A stretch of 12,431 nt of DNA from Candidatus Nomurabacteria bacterium (GTDB lineage Bacteria > Patescibacteriota > Minisyncoccia > Phycocordibacterales > UBA9973): positions 1-12,431 of the forward strand of contig JAHFNM010000022.1 of NCBI GenBank assembly GCA_023267415.1. The letters are read 5' to 3'. Made by a program: the position numbers and the translations under genes. Under the pieces are notes generated by a model. That model saw only the letters and a list, made by a program, of their open reading frames with translations. It was not told the DNA's origin and did no database searches. Below, in pieces: positions 1-5,939 of the stretch (positions within the stretch are counted from its first letter, which is position 1; each line of letters opens with the position of its first letter).

Positions 1-1553
1 AAGGTGTGGAAGTCGAGAAGATCGAGGAATTGTTTCGCGAATTGGAATTCCGCGGGCTGACGCCGCGAGTGCAGACGCTCTTTGGAAAGAGCGAGGCAAA
101 GATCGAAAGCGAAAAAATGGAACAGGCGCAGGATATCGACAGCGACGAAGTAAGAAAATTCGCCATCGGCATGTGGCTTCTCAATTCCGATCTTACGAAT
201 ATTACCGCTGAAGACATTTCTCATTACGGAGGTGCGAAGAATTTTGCCGATGGCTCGAAAAAGATCCTCACTGACATCAAAGAAAAAGACCTTACCTACG
301 TGTATGAAGACATCGAACTTCCGATCATGGCGCCTATCGAGGCGATGGAGAAGTACGGCATCAGCGTCGATGCAAAAAAGATGGAAGCGCTTTCAAAGGA
401 AGGACACAAAAATCTCGACGCGATCGAGAAAAATATTTACCGCCATGCCGGCCGCGAGTTCAATATCAATTCACCCAAGCAGCTTGGCGAGATCCTCTTT
501 GACGAACTCAAGGTGGGAGAGGGGACGGGCACGCGCTTGAAAAAGACCGAAGGCGGAGCGCGTTCTACTCGCGAAAGCGAACTGCAAAAATTGCACGGCA
601 TGCACCCGATCATCGATGAGATCCTGCAGTATCGCGAACTCTCCAAACTCCTCTCTACATATATAGACACGCTGCCTGCGCTTATCGGTCCCGATGGCCG
701 CATCCATGCCACGTTCAATCAAATAGGTACGACCACTGGACGTTTTAATTCTGCCAACCCGAATCTCCAGAACATCCCTGTCGGTGATGGCTTCGCCAAA
801 GAAATTCGCAGCGCTTTCGTGGCAGCGCCCGGATACAAATTCGTAGCCTTCGACTATTCGCAGATCGAGCTTCGTGTGGCCGCACTCATGTCCGGCGACG
901 ACTATCTCATCGATACGTTTGAAGCGGGGAAGGACATTCACTCGGCGGTGGCTAGCCGTGTCTTCGGCGTGCCGGAAGATAAGGTCACTCACGACATGCG
1001 CCGCAAGGCCAAGGTCATCAACTTCGGTATTCTCTACGGCATGGGCGTGACCGCCCTCCAGCAGAATCTCGGCACTACGCGCAAGGAAGCGCAAGAATTC
1101 CATGATGGATACTTTGCCAGTTTTCCCTCGATCGCCGGTTATATGGAAAGCACGACGGCATTCGCAAAGAAGAACGGCTATACCGAAACACTCTTCGGGC
1201 GCCGACGTTACTTTCCGCTCCTGAAATCACCACTGCCGTTTCTTCGCGCCGGAGCCGAACGACAGGCGGGAAATGCGCCGCTCCAAGGCACGGCCGCCGA
1301 CTGCATCAAGATAGCCATTCGCGACGCAGAGCAGGCACTTCGCAATGAGAAACTCATCGACAAGGCGCATCTCGTGCTTCAAGTGCATGACGAACTCGTG
1401 TATGAAGTCGAAGAAGAAGCTGTTGAAAAAGTATCCGTCCTTGTTGAAAACGCCATGAAGAATGTGCTCCCGCGCGAATTCCTCAAAGGTAAGCGACCCG
1501 TGCCTCTTGAGGTGCATGTCAGTGTAGGCAATAATTGGGGCGAGTTGAAATAG
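1..1553 (+). CDS. polA: DNA polymerase I, C-terminal part (cut by left window edge)
   Basis: The reading frame is open to the left edge, so the true start and any 5'-3' exonuclease domain lie outside; a GTG at 6 is only the first start-like codon. Numbering residues from position 6, the three family-A polymerase motifs are complete: motif A DYSQIELR (Asp283 is a metal ligand, Glu288 the steric gate), the O-helix RRKAKVINFGILYG (332-345) with Phe340 at the ddNTP-discriminating position, and motif C HDELVYEV (His461-Asp462-Glu463). The enzyme extends DNA in repair and Okazaki-fragment processing. The stretch between the FRELEFRGL segment (about 10-18) and the start of the polymerase fold (about 100) is only some 80 residues, so the 3'-5' exonuclease-like domain is almost gone and its FDTET-type metal motif is absent. 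The remnant WLLNSDLTNITAEDISHYGG matches only the end of that domain in Taq-like enzymes. Confidence 0.96.
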   Translation, partial: GVEVEKIEELFRELEFRGLTPRVQTLFGKSEAKIESEKMEQAQDIDSDEVRKFAIGMWLLNSDLTNITAEDISHYGGAKNFADGSKKILTDIKEKDLTYVYEDIELPIMAPIEAMEKYGISVDAKKMEALSKEGHKNLDAIEKNIYRHAGREFNINSPKQLGEILFDELKVGEGTGTRLKKTEGGARSTRESELQKLHGMHPIIDEILQYRELSKLLSTYIDTLPALIGPDGRIHATFNQIGTTTGRFNSANPNLQNIPVGDGFAKEIRSAFVAAPGYKFVAFDYSQIELRVAALMSGDDYLIDTFEAGKDIHSAVASRVFGVPEDKVTHDMRRKAKVINFGILYGMGVTALQQNLGTTRKEAQEFHDGYFASFPSIAGYMESTTAFAKKNGYTETLFGRRRYFPLLKSPLPFLRAGAERQAGNAPLQGTAADCIKIAIRDAEQALRNEKLIDKAHLVLQVHDELVYEVEEEAVEKVSVLVENAMKNVLPREFLKGKRPVPLEVHVSVGNNWGELK

Positions 1554-1603
1554 CCCTGAATACTGGGTTCTATTTTGCTCTTTTCAAACGGTAAGTGTGC
1601 GAG

Positions 1604-1609
1604 TATACT
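1604..1609 (+). promoter_or_regulatory. -10 box of a leaderless promoter for the methyltransferase gene
   Basis: TATACT ends 6 nt before the ATG at 1616, so transcription would begin at about the start codon. There is no Shine-Dalgarno sequence. A weak TTTCAA at 1583-1588 is the nearest -35-like string, at a short spacing of 15. Confidence 0.55.
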
Positions 1610-1615
1610 TCGCCT

Positions 1616-2098
1616 ATGTCACTTTCGGATCCAAATCCAAATTCAGGACGGGCTGTCCATCAGATTCTTGCCCAGGGATACCTCGTCTATCTTGCCGCCA
1701 TTGTTATTGGCTTTGCTATTAGCTATTTCTGGCCGGATTCGGTCTCGATTCCACTTGAAGCCCCGCTAGGCATGCTTTTGATCGTCCTCGGAACACTTCT
1801 TATATATTGGGCCCAGAGTGCTTCCGGTAGGACCGCTCCGCTCCGCAATGCCGGTCAGGACATCGAACCGCATCATTTTTGCGTTGGTCCATACAAATAC
1901 AGCCGTTCGCCAACGCAGTACGGACTCTTTCTTATGGCACTCGGTCTTGCACTTATTTACGGATCGCTTTATATGGTCATCACCACGATCGCGGCGCTCC
2001 TCATTGGAAAGTTTTGGATCATTCGCGAAGAAGAGAAGCATCTTGCTGCAAAATACGGACAGGCATATTTGGATTATCAAAAGGAAGTACGATTTTGA
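1616..2098 (+). CDS. Isoprenylcysteine carboxyl methyltransferase-like membrane protein
   Basis: 160 residues. It has about four hydrophobic segments, followed by the C-terminal signature of the ICMT/PEMT membrane methyltransferase family: GPYKYSRSPTQYG, a further membrane hairpin, then EEEKHLAAKYGQAYLDYQKEV. Family members transfer methyl groups from S-adenosylmethionine to lipophilic substrates at the membrane; in bacteria the substrates are mostly unknown. The usual RHPMY core reads RSPTQY here, so the canonical His is replaced by Ser; activity is plausible but not assured. ATG 1616 is preferred to the in-frame GTG at 1595 because the -10 box TATACT lies between them. The gene follows polA by about 60 nt and ends in TGA. 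A hairpin follows the stop. The substrate cannot be inferred from the neighbours. Confidence 0.8.
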   Translation: MSLSDPNPNSGRAVHQILAQGYLVYLAAIVIGFAISYFWPDSVSIPLEAPLGMLLIVLGTLLIYWAQSASGRTAPLRNAGQDIEPHHFCVGPYKYSRSPTQYGLFLMALGLALIYGSLYMVITTIAALLIGKFWIIREEEKHLAAKYGQAYLDYQKEVRF

Positions 2099-2113
2099 TT
2101 CCATCAATTTTTC

Positions 2114-2178
2114 TGTGCGCAAAAAGCGCACAAATGTAATTGAGGAATCACAACAGGAAGATATTCCTTCGTGTTGTA
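2114..2178 (+). other. Two hairpins between the methyltransferase gene and holA
   Basis: The first hairpin is TGTGCGC (2114-2120), loop AAAAA, GCGCACA (2126-2132). It lacks a T tract downstream on the plus strand, but reading the minus strand its loop is TTTTT. The second hairpin has ACAAC then AGGAA closing loop GATA, followed by TTCCT and, after a 4-nt bulge, GTTGT (ending at 2178). They could end the upstream transcript, protect its 3' end, or form part of the holA leader. Confidence 0.4.
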
Positions 2179-2210
2179 AGACAATATAAATAATTAATAA
2201 AACATCGAAT

Positions 2211-2939
2211 ATGCTTACAGTTCTCGTCGGAAACGATAGTGCGAAAAGAGGGAAGCACCTTTCGGCGCTTCTTTTGCCATATCAAAAGAATGGGACGGAT
2301 ATCCAACCGTTTACCGATATCAATTTCGATCCAATCGTCTTTCGAAACATTGCTGAGAGCATGTCGCTCTTTGGCGGCACGAGTGTCATAACCCTTTCGG
2401 GAATTGGCGACATTGCAGACCTGCGCGATGAGTTGGAAAAGATCCTACCGATACTCGCCGAATCACCGCACGAATTTATCATTTCCGAAATGAGCCTACC
2501 CGCGCCCTTTTTGAAGAAGGCACAGTCGAAGGGTGGAGTGGTGGAAAAATTCGATCTGCCGGAAAAAATAAAAAAAGCCGAAGCATTTAATTCGTTCGCA
2601 TTGACCGACGCATTTTCCGAACGCAAACGATCCGTAGCGTGGGCGCTGTACCGAAAGGCGATCGATCTTGGTGTCGAACCGCGCGAGCTCGCGGGAAAAA
2701 TATTCTGGGCGACAAAGAATATGATGATCGCAAAAAAAACAGCAGGCGCAGGAGAGTCGGGAATAAACCCATTCGTATATTCAAAAGCCAAGGAGGGGAG
2801 CAAGCATTTTGCCGACGGCGAACTGGAAAAAATCGCAGTCGAACTCACGACACTCTTCCATGAGTCAATGCTGTCCGGTATCGACTTCGAACCCGCACTC
2901 GAAGCATTGCTTCTTCGATCGCTGGAAAAAAGAAATTAG
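2211..2939 (+). CDS. holA: DNA polymerase III delta subunit-like protein (short form)
   Basis: 242 residues, against about 340 for the usual HolA clamp-loader subunit that opens the beta clamp. The N-terminus (MLTVLVGNDS) gives a truncated nucleotide-binding-like region without a recognisable Walker motif, which is normal for delta. The C-terminal half has the delta-type helical layout: EAFNSFALTDAFSERKR, a segment around ELAGKIFWATKNMMIAKK, then NPFVYSKA and an ELEKIAVELTTLFHESMLSG helix that resembles the delta collar domain. The ATG at 2211 follows an AT-rich stretch with several -10-like strings (TATAAA 2185-2190, TAATAA 2195-2200) and no Shine-Dalgarno. Its position near polA fits replication, but the identification rests on the C-terminal pattern and length, not on a catalytic motif. 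Confidence 0.62.
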   Translation: MLTVLVGNDSAKRGKHLSALLLPYQKNGTDIQPFTDINFDPIVFRNIAESMSLFGGTSVITLSGIGDIADLRDELEKILPILAESPHEFIISEMSLPAPFLKKAQSKGGVVEKFDLPEKIKKAEAFNSFALTDAFSERKRSVAWALYRKAIDLGVEPRELAGKIFWATKNMMIAKKTAGAGESGINPFVYSKAKEGSKHFADGELEKIAVELTTLFHESMLSGIDFEPALEALLLRSLEKRN

Positions 2940-2941
2940 GA

Positions 2942-3059
2942 ATTTCTTCTCCACCTTATTGAGGAGGGGAAAGACATGTACTTGTGCAAGGGGTGGTGAT
3001 TATATGTAAAATTTGAATCACCCCACCTTAATCCTCCCCTCAGTAAGGGGAGGAAAAAT
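2942..3059. repeat. MITE-like palindromic element with imperfect terminal inverted repeats
   Basis: The left end (from ATTTCTTCTCC at 2942) and the reverse complement of the right end (ATTTTTCCTCC, ending at 3059) match at about 22 of 28 positions with one gap. Inside, GGGGTGGTGATT (2990-3001) faces AATCACCCCACC (3016-3027). The right arm is itself a hairpin: CCTCCCCT (3033-3040), loop CAGTA, AGGGGAGG (3046-3053). It begins two bases after the holA stop and encodes no protein. CCTCCCCT...AGGGGAGG-type intergenic repeats are widespread in bacterial genomes. I infer a non-autonomous repeat; no target duplication is visible. Confidence 0.6.
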
Positions 3060-3060
3060 A

Positions 3061-3118
3061 CAAAAAAAAGAGCCTGCGATGTGATTCCGAAATTTCAGAA
3101 ACACGTCGCAGGCTCTTT
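3061..3118 (-). terminator. Strong intrinsic terminator, minus strand
   Basis: A 17-bp stem pairs AAAGAGCCTGCGATGTG (3067-3083) with CACGTCGCAGGCTCTTT (3102-3118), with a single non-Watson-Crick position. Read on the minus strand it is followed by eight T residues and a further T-rich run. On the plus strand only three T follow, so it mainly ends a leftward transcript. Confidence 0.8.
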
Positions 3119-3317
3119 AGCCTTTAGCGCACAGTTTGTTTTGTAAAGATCCGTACAAAGAGAATGGAGGTTTTCGACAATATAATAATTTTTTTTGACA
3201 GCCACTTAACCTGCCGTTAAAAATGTCGAAAGCTCTTTGCGAAATGCGGTTACAGTATTTTATGTTTTGACCCGAAGTGGGTAACCTCAATGCTGCAGTA
3301 CTCCGCTATTTCAACTT
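3062..3317 (-). ncRNA. Candidate small structured RNA downstream of dsbB
   Basis: There is no protein gene between dsbB and the terminator at 3061-3118, yet the minus strand has a consensus -10 (TATAAT, plus-strand 3324-3329) and then rich structure. GGTTAC...GTAACC encloses a hairpin ACCC-ACTTC-GGGT. GCAAAGAG followed by TTTCGACA pairs with TGTCGAAA followed by CTCTTTGT, forming a long interrupted stem over about 3150-3240. Some pairs are G-U only in this orientation. No -35 match is good. It may be an independent RNA of about 255 nt or a long 3' UTR of dsbB. I recognise no known family; tmRNA, SRP RNA and RNase P signatures were not seen. Confidence 0.4.
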
Positions 3318-3323
3318 GCATTC

Positions 3324-3329
3324 ATTATA
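3324..3329 (-). promoter_or_regulatory. -10 box for the putative leftward small RNA
   Basis: A perfect TATAAT on the minus strand lies in the gap downstream of dsbB and is not followed by a protein start. The -35 region at 16-18 nt is poor (GTTTTC at best), so the assignment is tentative. Confidence 0.4.
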
Positions 3330-3381
3330 CCCTGATTCATGAGGAGAAAACGGGGGATAAAAATCTCTGTTGGGGAAAACC

Positions 3382-3930
3382 CTACAATACATTATTTTTA
3401 AAGGATTTTTTGGCGATGAGCAGAGTTAGGAGAAGCGTGATAAAACTCACCAGTCCCATAACTGGTATCGTGATGAACCCATACTCGTATACGTACTTGA
3501 TCAGGCATGATGGACCGGAAGCTTCGCAGGGAAGCACGGAGTAGCCGATATTTTCCGAGATCACGTGATAGGTACTAATGATCAATCCGAAGATCGTCAG
3601 ACCAAGCGAGTAGTCGATGATCTTGAAATCTTTTTTCCAAAGTGCGATGCCGAAGAGGATCGCTTGCGGATAGAAGGCAATGCGTGTGTACCAGCAAAGC
3701 AGACAAGGAGGGAAGCCGATCACATTTGAATAGATAAGGCTTGATGCGACTGCTGCAAGTGCGACCAAGAATCCGATCCACAGAATATATTTTCCAACGA
3801 ACGCTTGCACACTCTTTGAAAACGAACTTTCAGGAACGATGAGTGAATACAATAGAACAAGGCTCGCAGCTATCGACGCGAAGACCGCCATGCTCATCAC
3901 TTGATTCCAAATCAAAATGAATTGTTCCAT
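3382..3930 (-). CDS. DsbB/BdbC-family disulfide bond formation membrane protein
   Basis: 182 residues. The protein reoxidises a thioredoxin-fold partner at the outer face of the membrane and passes electrons to quinone. It carries both DsbB cysteine pairs: CLLCW (Cys76, Cys79) at the end of a membrane helix and a second pair in the loop LPCEASGPSC (Cys135, Cys142). Hydrophobic segments lie at about 10-32, 46-68, 83-98, 106-125 and 153-175, one more at the N-terminus than the usual four-helix BdbC. The ATG at 3930 follows the stop of the thioredoxin-domain gene by 7 nt, without a Shine-Dalgarno, so translation is probably coupled. The substrate oxidant is most likely that upstream partner. Confidence 0.9.
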   Translation of the reverse strand: MEQFILIWNQVMSMAVFASIAASLVLLYSLIVPESSFSKSVQAFVGKYILWIGFLVALAAVASSLIYSNVIGFPPCLLCWYTRIAFYPQAILFGIALWKKDFKIIDYSLGLTIFGLIISTYHVISENIGYSVLPCEASGPSCLIKYVYEYGFITIPVMGLVSFITLLLTLLIAKKSFKNNVL

Positions 3931-3937
3931 ACAATTA

Positions 3938-4579
3938 TTATTTTGTTGCGGTGCTTGTGGCGCCGGCGGTCACCGATGTTGTTGAAGTATCATCTGCCGG
4001 AAGTGTTGCGCCAGTTTGTTCTGCAAGCATCGGAAGCGGAATTTCTCCGCGAAGCTGTGCGGGGAAGTCGAACGACCAGAGATCTCCCGTGTGTTTTGGT
4101 TCAGTCGCGCTTGCAACAATGCTTCCGTTTGAGAATATCCAGCGCTTGAAGAATTGGGATTGCACTTTGGCGCATTCCTGGTCTTCATCCGGTTTGCCTG
4201 GCGACACATCGCACACGATCGGCTGGTCGGCGCTTGTTATATGAATGCCGTTTGGAAACGTCCATGTTGGATAGCTTTCAATTTTGTTGTCGATGCAGAT
4301 CTGTGTTTGTGATTGCGCATCAGGAGTTGAACACTCAACATAGAGGCCGATAGATTCAAGACGTTGACGCGAAGAGTCCAAAGCTTTTTCTTGTGCCTGA
4401 CAGTGAGGGCACCAGAACGCTCCATAGAATTTTGCTCCTTTGTCTTTGAGTGACGAAGTGAACGTATCGTACTTGCCGGAAGATTTAGAACCGCGAACAA
4501 CGATCGTCATCATGGCGATGATGGCTACCATAACGACGACAAAGATAATAACGCGAGTGGTGAGTGATTTGTTTTCCAT
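3938..4579 (-). CDS. Membrane-anchored thioredoxin-fold protein, VKOR-associated type (DsbA-like partner)
   Basis: 213 residues. An N-terminal membrane anchor (about 10-28, VIIFVVVMVAIIAMMTIVV) places the domain outside the membrane. FYGAFWCPHC holds the CPHC redox pair Cys57/Cys60; the following YVECS, QICIDNKIESYPTW (cis-Pro loop) and FPNG match the thioredoxin domain usually fused or linked to VKOR enzymes. Four more cysteines follow, including IVC and QEC, in an extended region not seen in minimal domains. The tail from about 195 is Ser/Thr-rich and probably disordered. ATG 4579 is chosen over a GTG at 4603 because the promoter -10 TATAAT lies inside that extension. It is first in an operon with dsbB and probably introduces disulfides into exported proteins. 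Confidence 0.88.
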   Translation of the reverse strand: MENKSLTTRVIIFVVVMVAIIAMMTIVVRGSKSSGKYDTFTSSLKDKGAKFYGAFWCPHCQAQEKALDSSRQRLESIGLYVECSTPDAQSQTQICIDNKIESYPTWTFPNGIHITSADQPIVCDVSPGKPDEDQECAKVQSQFFKRWIFSNGSIVASATEPKHTGDLWSFDFPAQLRGEIPLPMLAEQTGATLPADDTSTTSVTAGATSTATK

Positions 4580-4586
4580 GTTTCGG

Positions 4587-4592
4587 ATTATA
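4587..4592 (-). promoter_or_regulatory. -10 box of a leaderless promoter for the thioredoxin/dsbB operon
   Basis: A perfect TATAAT on the minus strand ends 7 nt before ATG 4579, so the transcript would begin at about the start codon. No convincing -35 is seen. Confidence 0.6.
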
Positions 4593-4650
4593 CACCAACG
4601 CACCCCTCTCCGCTTGTTGTACGAAGGGGATTGCGAGCCTCAAGAATTTC

Positions 4651-4679
4651 TTGATTTAAACCTTGTTTTATGGTATTTT
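4651..4679 (+). promoter_or_regulatory. Promoter of tRNA-Lys
   Basis: TTGATT (4651-4656), 17-nt spacer, TATTTT (4674-4679), with TGG just before the -10 (extended -10). The tRNA begins 25 nt downstream. Confidence 0.6.
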
Positions 4680-4704
4680 CGAGAGTACTTGTGCTGCAAT
4701 ACAT

Positions 4705-4777
4705 CCGCCCGTAGCTCAGTCGGTAGAGCAGCTCCCTTTTAAGGAGAGGGTCGTTGGTTCGATTCCAACCGGGCGGA
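4705..4777 (+). tRNA. tRNA-Lys (anticodon TTT)
   Basis: 73 nt cloverleaf. The acceptor CCGCCCG pairs with CGGGCGG, and the D stem GCTC pairs with GAGC. The anticodon stem GCTCC/GGAGA has one mismatch at its base. The loop CTTTTAA places TTT at 4738-4740. The T stem is GTTGG/CCAAC with loop TTCGATT. The discriminator is A. The 3' CCA is not encoded (ACAAG follows), so a CCA-adding enzyme is needed. A terminator follows within 10 nt, so the gene is monocistronic. Confidence 0.97.
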
Positions 4778-4785
4778 CAAGAAAG

Positions 4786-4812
4786 AAAAAAGCGCATTTA
4801 CTGCGCTTTTTT
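4786..4812 (+). terminator. Intrinsic terminator after tRNA-Lys
   Basis: A perfect 11-bp stem pairs AAAAAAGCGCA (4786-4796) with TGCGCTTTTTT (4802-4812) around a 5-nt loop. The flanking A and T runs make it work in either direction. Confidence 0.85.
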
Positions 4813-4817
4813 CGTTA

Positions 4818-5042
4818 CTTGTCCGAGACGGAGCGATGTTTTGCTAGCAAGCAAAACCGCGAGTCGGGGTCACGAAATTTTCGAGTGGCGACGAGAAAAT
4901 ATTCGTGATGACTGTCCGTCCAGTGTGTATTCTGCTTGTTTAGCAGAATAACCTACTGAGTGATCGACGTGGTCGGCGATCCGTGTACTCACTTCCAACC
5001 GTCCGGGTTCCGAGCGACGGCGAGGGATTATTTGTGACCAAG
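4818..5042 (+). ncRNA. Structured element A, paralogue of element B, 3' of tRNA-Lys
   Basis: About 225 nt, clearly homologous to 9898-10147. The order is: closing stem CTTGTC/GACCAAG (4818-4823/5036-5042); AGCGATG; hairpin P2 GTTTTGC-TAGCAA-GCAAAAC (4838-4857); CGCGAG and GGGGTC; hairpin P3 TCACGAA/TTCGTGA (4870-4876/4902-4908) continued by ATTTTC/GAAAAT; a variable hairpin TATTCTGCT/AGCAGAATA (4928-4950); the 32-nt core at 4965-4996 containing a CGAC-GTG-GTCG hairpin; hairpin P5 CCGTC/GACGG (4999-5020); GATTATTTGT. Element B keeps these stems with different bases. Wobbles such as T-G at the core hairpin base favour the plus strand. No coding potential is convincing. It could be an expressed RNA, a processed tail of the tRNA transcript, or a mobile palindromic repeat; I know no matching family. 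Confidence 0.6.
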
Positions 5043-5092
5043 AGAAAAAGTCCGGGCGATTCTACTAAGCTGTATTCTTTATATAAAATAAA

Positions 5093-5123
5093 AAAGCACC
5101 GCTCTATAAATAAGCGATGCTTT
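5093..5123 (-). terminator. Terminator of the nucleotidyltransferase gene
   Basis: AAAGCACCGCT (5093-5103) pairs with AGCGATGCTTT (5113-5123), with one position that is G-U on the minus strand. The minus-strand tail is TTTTTTATTTT. The stop codon TAG of the gene (5104-5106) sits in the loop. Confidence 0.75.
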
Positions 5124-5562
5124 CAAAATCTCTCGGCCAAAGGAGGTGCGGCTCAGACAATATCTCAGTCATGCTTCTCACGTGCGATCGAAGCTTTCTT
5201 TCGTTGCCTTCCTCCTCATAATGATAATAGGGAGAAATATCAATATTGTACTTTGTTCGCAGTTCGTCTTGAATTCTGAACAAGTAATGCGAATTGTGGG
5301 CGAAATTGATGCTTCCACCGCGGTCGTTATCAAATAATCCTCCTGCGGGACTATTTATAAAAACTCTTTCCTCAGGCGAAGGTTTTCTTGCCACAAGGAT
5401 GAGGTCTATGTCCGAATCCTCGCGCGGGCAATTCTTGGCAGTGCTTCCGTAAATATAGGCATACAGGAGATCGTCGCCCATTTTTTCCTTCAGCTTGTCG
5501 AGGTATTCTTTTGCCACCGACAATCTGCGTTTGGCGAGATCTGTAAAATGCTGCGTGTCCAT
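5104..5562 (-). CDS. MNT-type nucleotidyltransferase domain protein
   Basis: 152 residues. It carries the minimal nucleotidyltransferase signature: IYGS (Gly39-Ser40), then EDSDIDLILV, whose Asp51 and Asp53 are the metal-binding pair. After the core is a long segment with INFAHNSHYLFRI and KYNIDISPYYHY, longer than a minimal MntA antitoxin domain. Such proteins transfer a nucleotide, often AMP, to a small molecule or protein. A HepT partner, which would support a toxin-antitoxin role, is not visible here, and the C-terminus matches nothing I recognise. It is monocistronic, with its own terminator overlapping the stop. A TAAAAT box ends 8 nt before the ATG. The target is unknown. Confidence 0.82.
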   Translation of the reverse strand: MDTQHFTDLAKRRLSVAKEYLDKLKEKMGDDLLYAYIYGSTAKNCPREDSDIDLILVARKPSPEERVFINSPAGGLFDNDRGGSINFAHNSHYLFRIQDELRTKYNIDISPYYHYEEEGNERKLRSHVRSMTEILSEPHLLWPRDFESIAYL

Positions 5563-5570
5563 ACTGAAAT

Positions 5571-5608
5571 ATTTTACTCACCCTACAAGCTATAGATAAT
5601 CCTGTCAA
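5571..5608 (-). promoter_or_regulatory. Promoter region of the nucleotidyltransferase gene
   Basis: Two overlapping readings are possible. TAAAAT (plus-strand 5571-5576) ends 8 nt before ATG 5562, which would give a leaderless transcript. Alternatively a perfect TTGACA (5603-5608) with a 17-nt spacer leads to a weak TAGGGT (5580-5585), giving a leader of roughly 10 nt. Confidence 0.45.
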
Positions 5609-5631
5609 ACTATAGGATTTGCCGCTCAGCT

Positions 5632-5640
5632 TGGTATAGT
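5632..5640 (+). promoter_or_regulatory. Extended -10 of a leaderless promoter for the 88-residue gene
   Basis: TGG precedes TATAGT (5635-5640), which ends 8 nt before ATG 5649. No -35 is evident. An inverted repeat AATCCT/AGGATT lies just upstream, at about 5598-5619, between the divergent promoters. Confidence 0.55.
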
Positions 5641-5648
5641 GTCCTCAT

Positions 5649-5915
5649 ATGAACTTCAATCCTGAACGAGCACAGGCGGGAGAGGCCTCTGTTGCCCGGT
5701 CTATTAATATAGAGGAGCAGAAATTGATTTATAAGGAATCAAAGAAATCCTATGCAGATCTCGTGCGGCACCCGCTAGACGGAATGCCTAACTCGGAACA
5801 GATACTTCTTTTGGCGCGAAGCGTTGTTGCAGCAAAAGGCTTGCTTGAAGCGCACGGAGTGAATATTGCCGAGCTTGATGCCGAGATAGCCAAGGAATCA
5901 TCGGATTCCGAATAG
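5649..5915 (+). CDS. Small hypothetical protein
   Basis: 88 residues, not recognised. It is soluble, rich in Glu, Ala and Ser, with no membrane segment, signal or cysteine. Residues about 20-80 look helical: IEEQKLIYKESKKSYADLV, a short turn at HPLDGMPNSEQ, then ILLLARSVVAAKGLLEAHG and IAELDAEIAKE. The tail SSDSE is acidic. The ATG is supported by an extended -10 box 8 nt upstream. It lies 24 nt before the SpoU methyltransferase gene and probably shares its transcript, but that does not reveal a function. Confidence 0.7.
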   Translation: MNFNPERAQAGEASVARSINIEEQKLIYKESKKSYADLVRHPLDGMPNSEQILLLARSVVAAKGLLEAHGVNIAELDAEIAKESSDSE

Positions 5916-5939
5916 CCATTTTCAGTAGATTAATCCGCC

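Noticed and set aside
471..1103. 210-codon open frame on the minus strand inside polA
   Set aside because: Shadow of the strongly conserved polymerase frame; no recognisable motifs and no start signals.
2282..2848. 188-codon open frame on the minus strand inside holA
   Set aside because: Serine/phenylalanine-rich composition typical of an antisense shadow; no promoter or motif.
3195..3223. Perfect TTGACA with 17-nt spacer and TAAAAA on the plus strand
   Set aside because: No gene or terminator follows on the plus strand and it lies within the minus-strand structured RNA; treated as chance.
3290..3544. 84-codon plus-strand frame opposite the 3' end of dsbB
   Set aside because: Antisense to a well-supported gene, with no start signal.
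4580..4603. GTG start giving an eight-residue longer thioredoxin-domain protein
   Set aside because: The extension includes the TATAAT -10 box that would lie upstream of transcription start.
5040..5060. GAGAAAAAGTCCGGGCGAT, similar to the conserved start of RNase P RNA helix P4
   Set aside because: No matching 3' half of P4 or other RNase P motif follows, and the nucleotidyltransferase gene occupies the region downstream.
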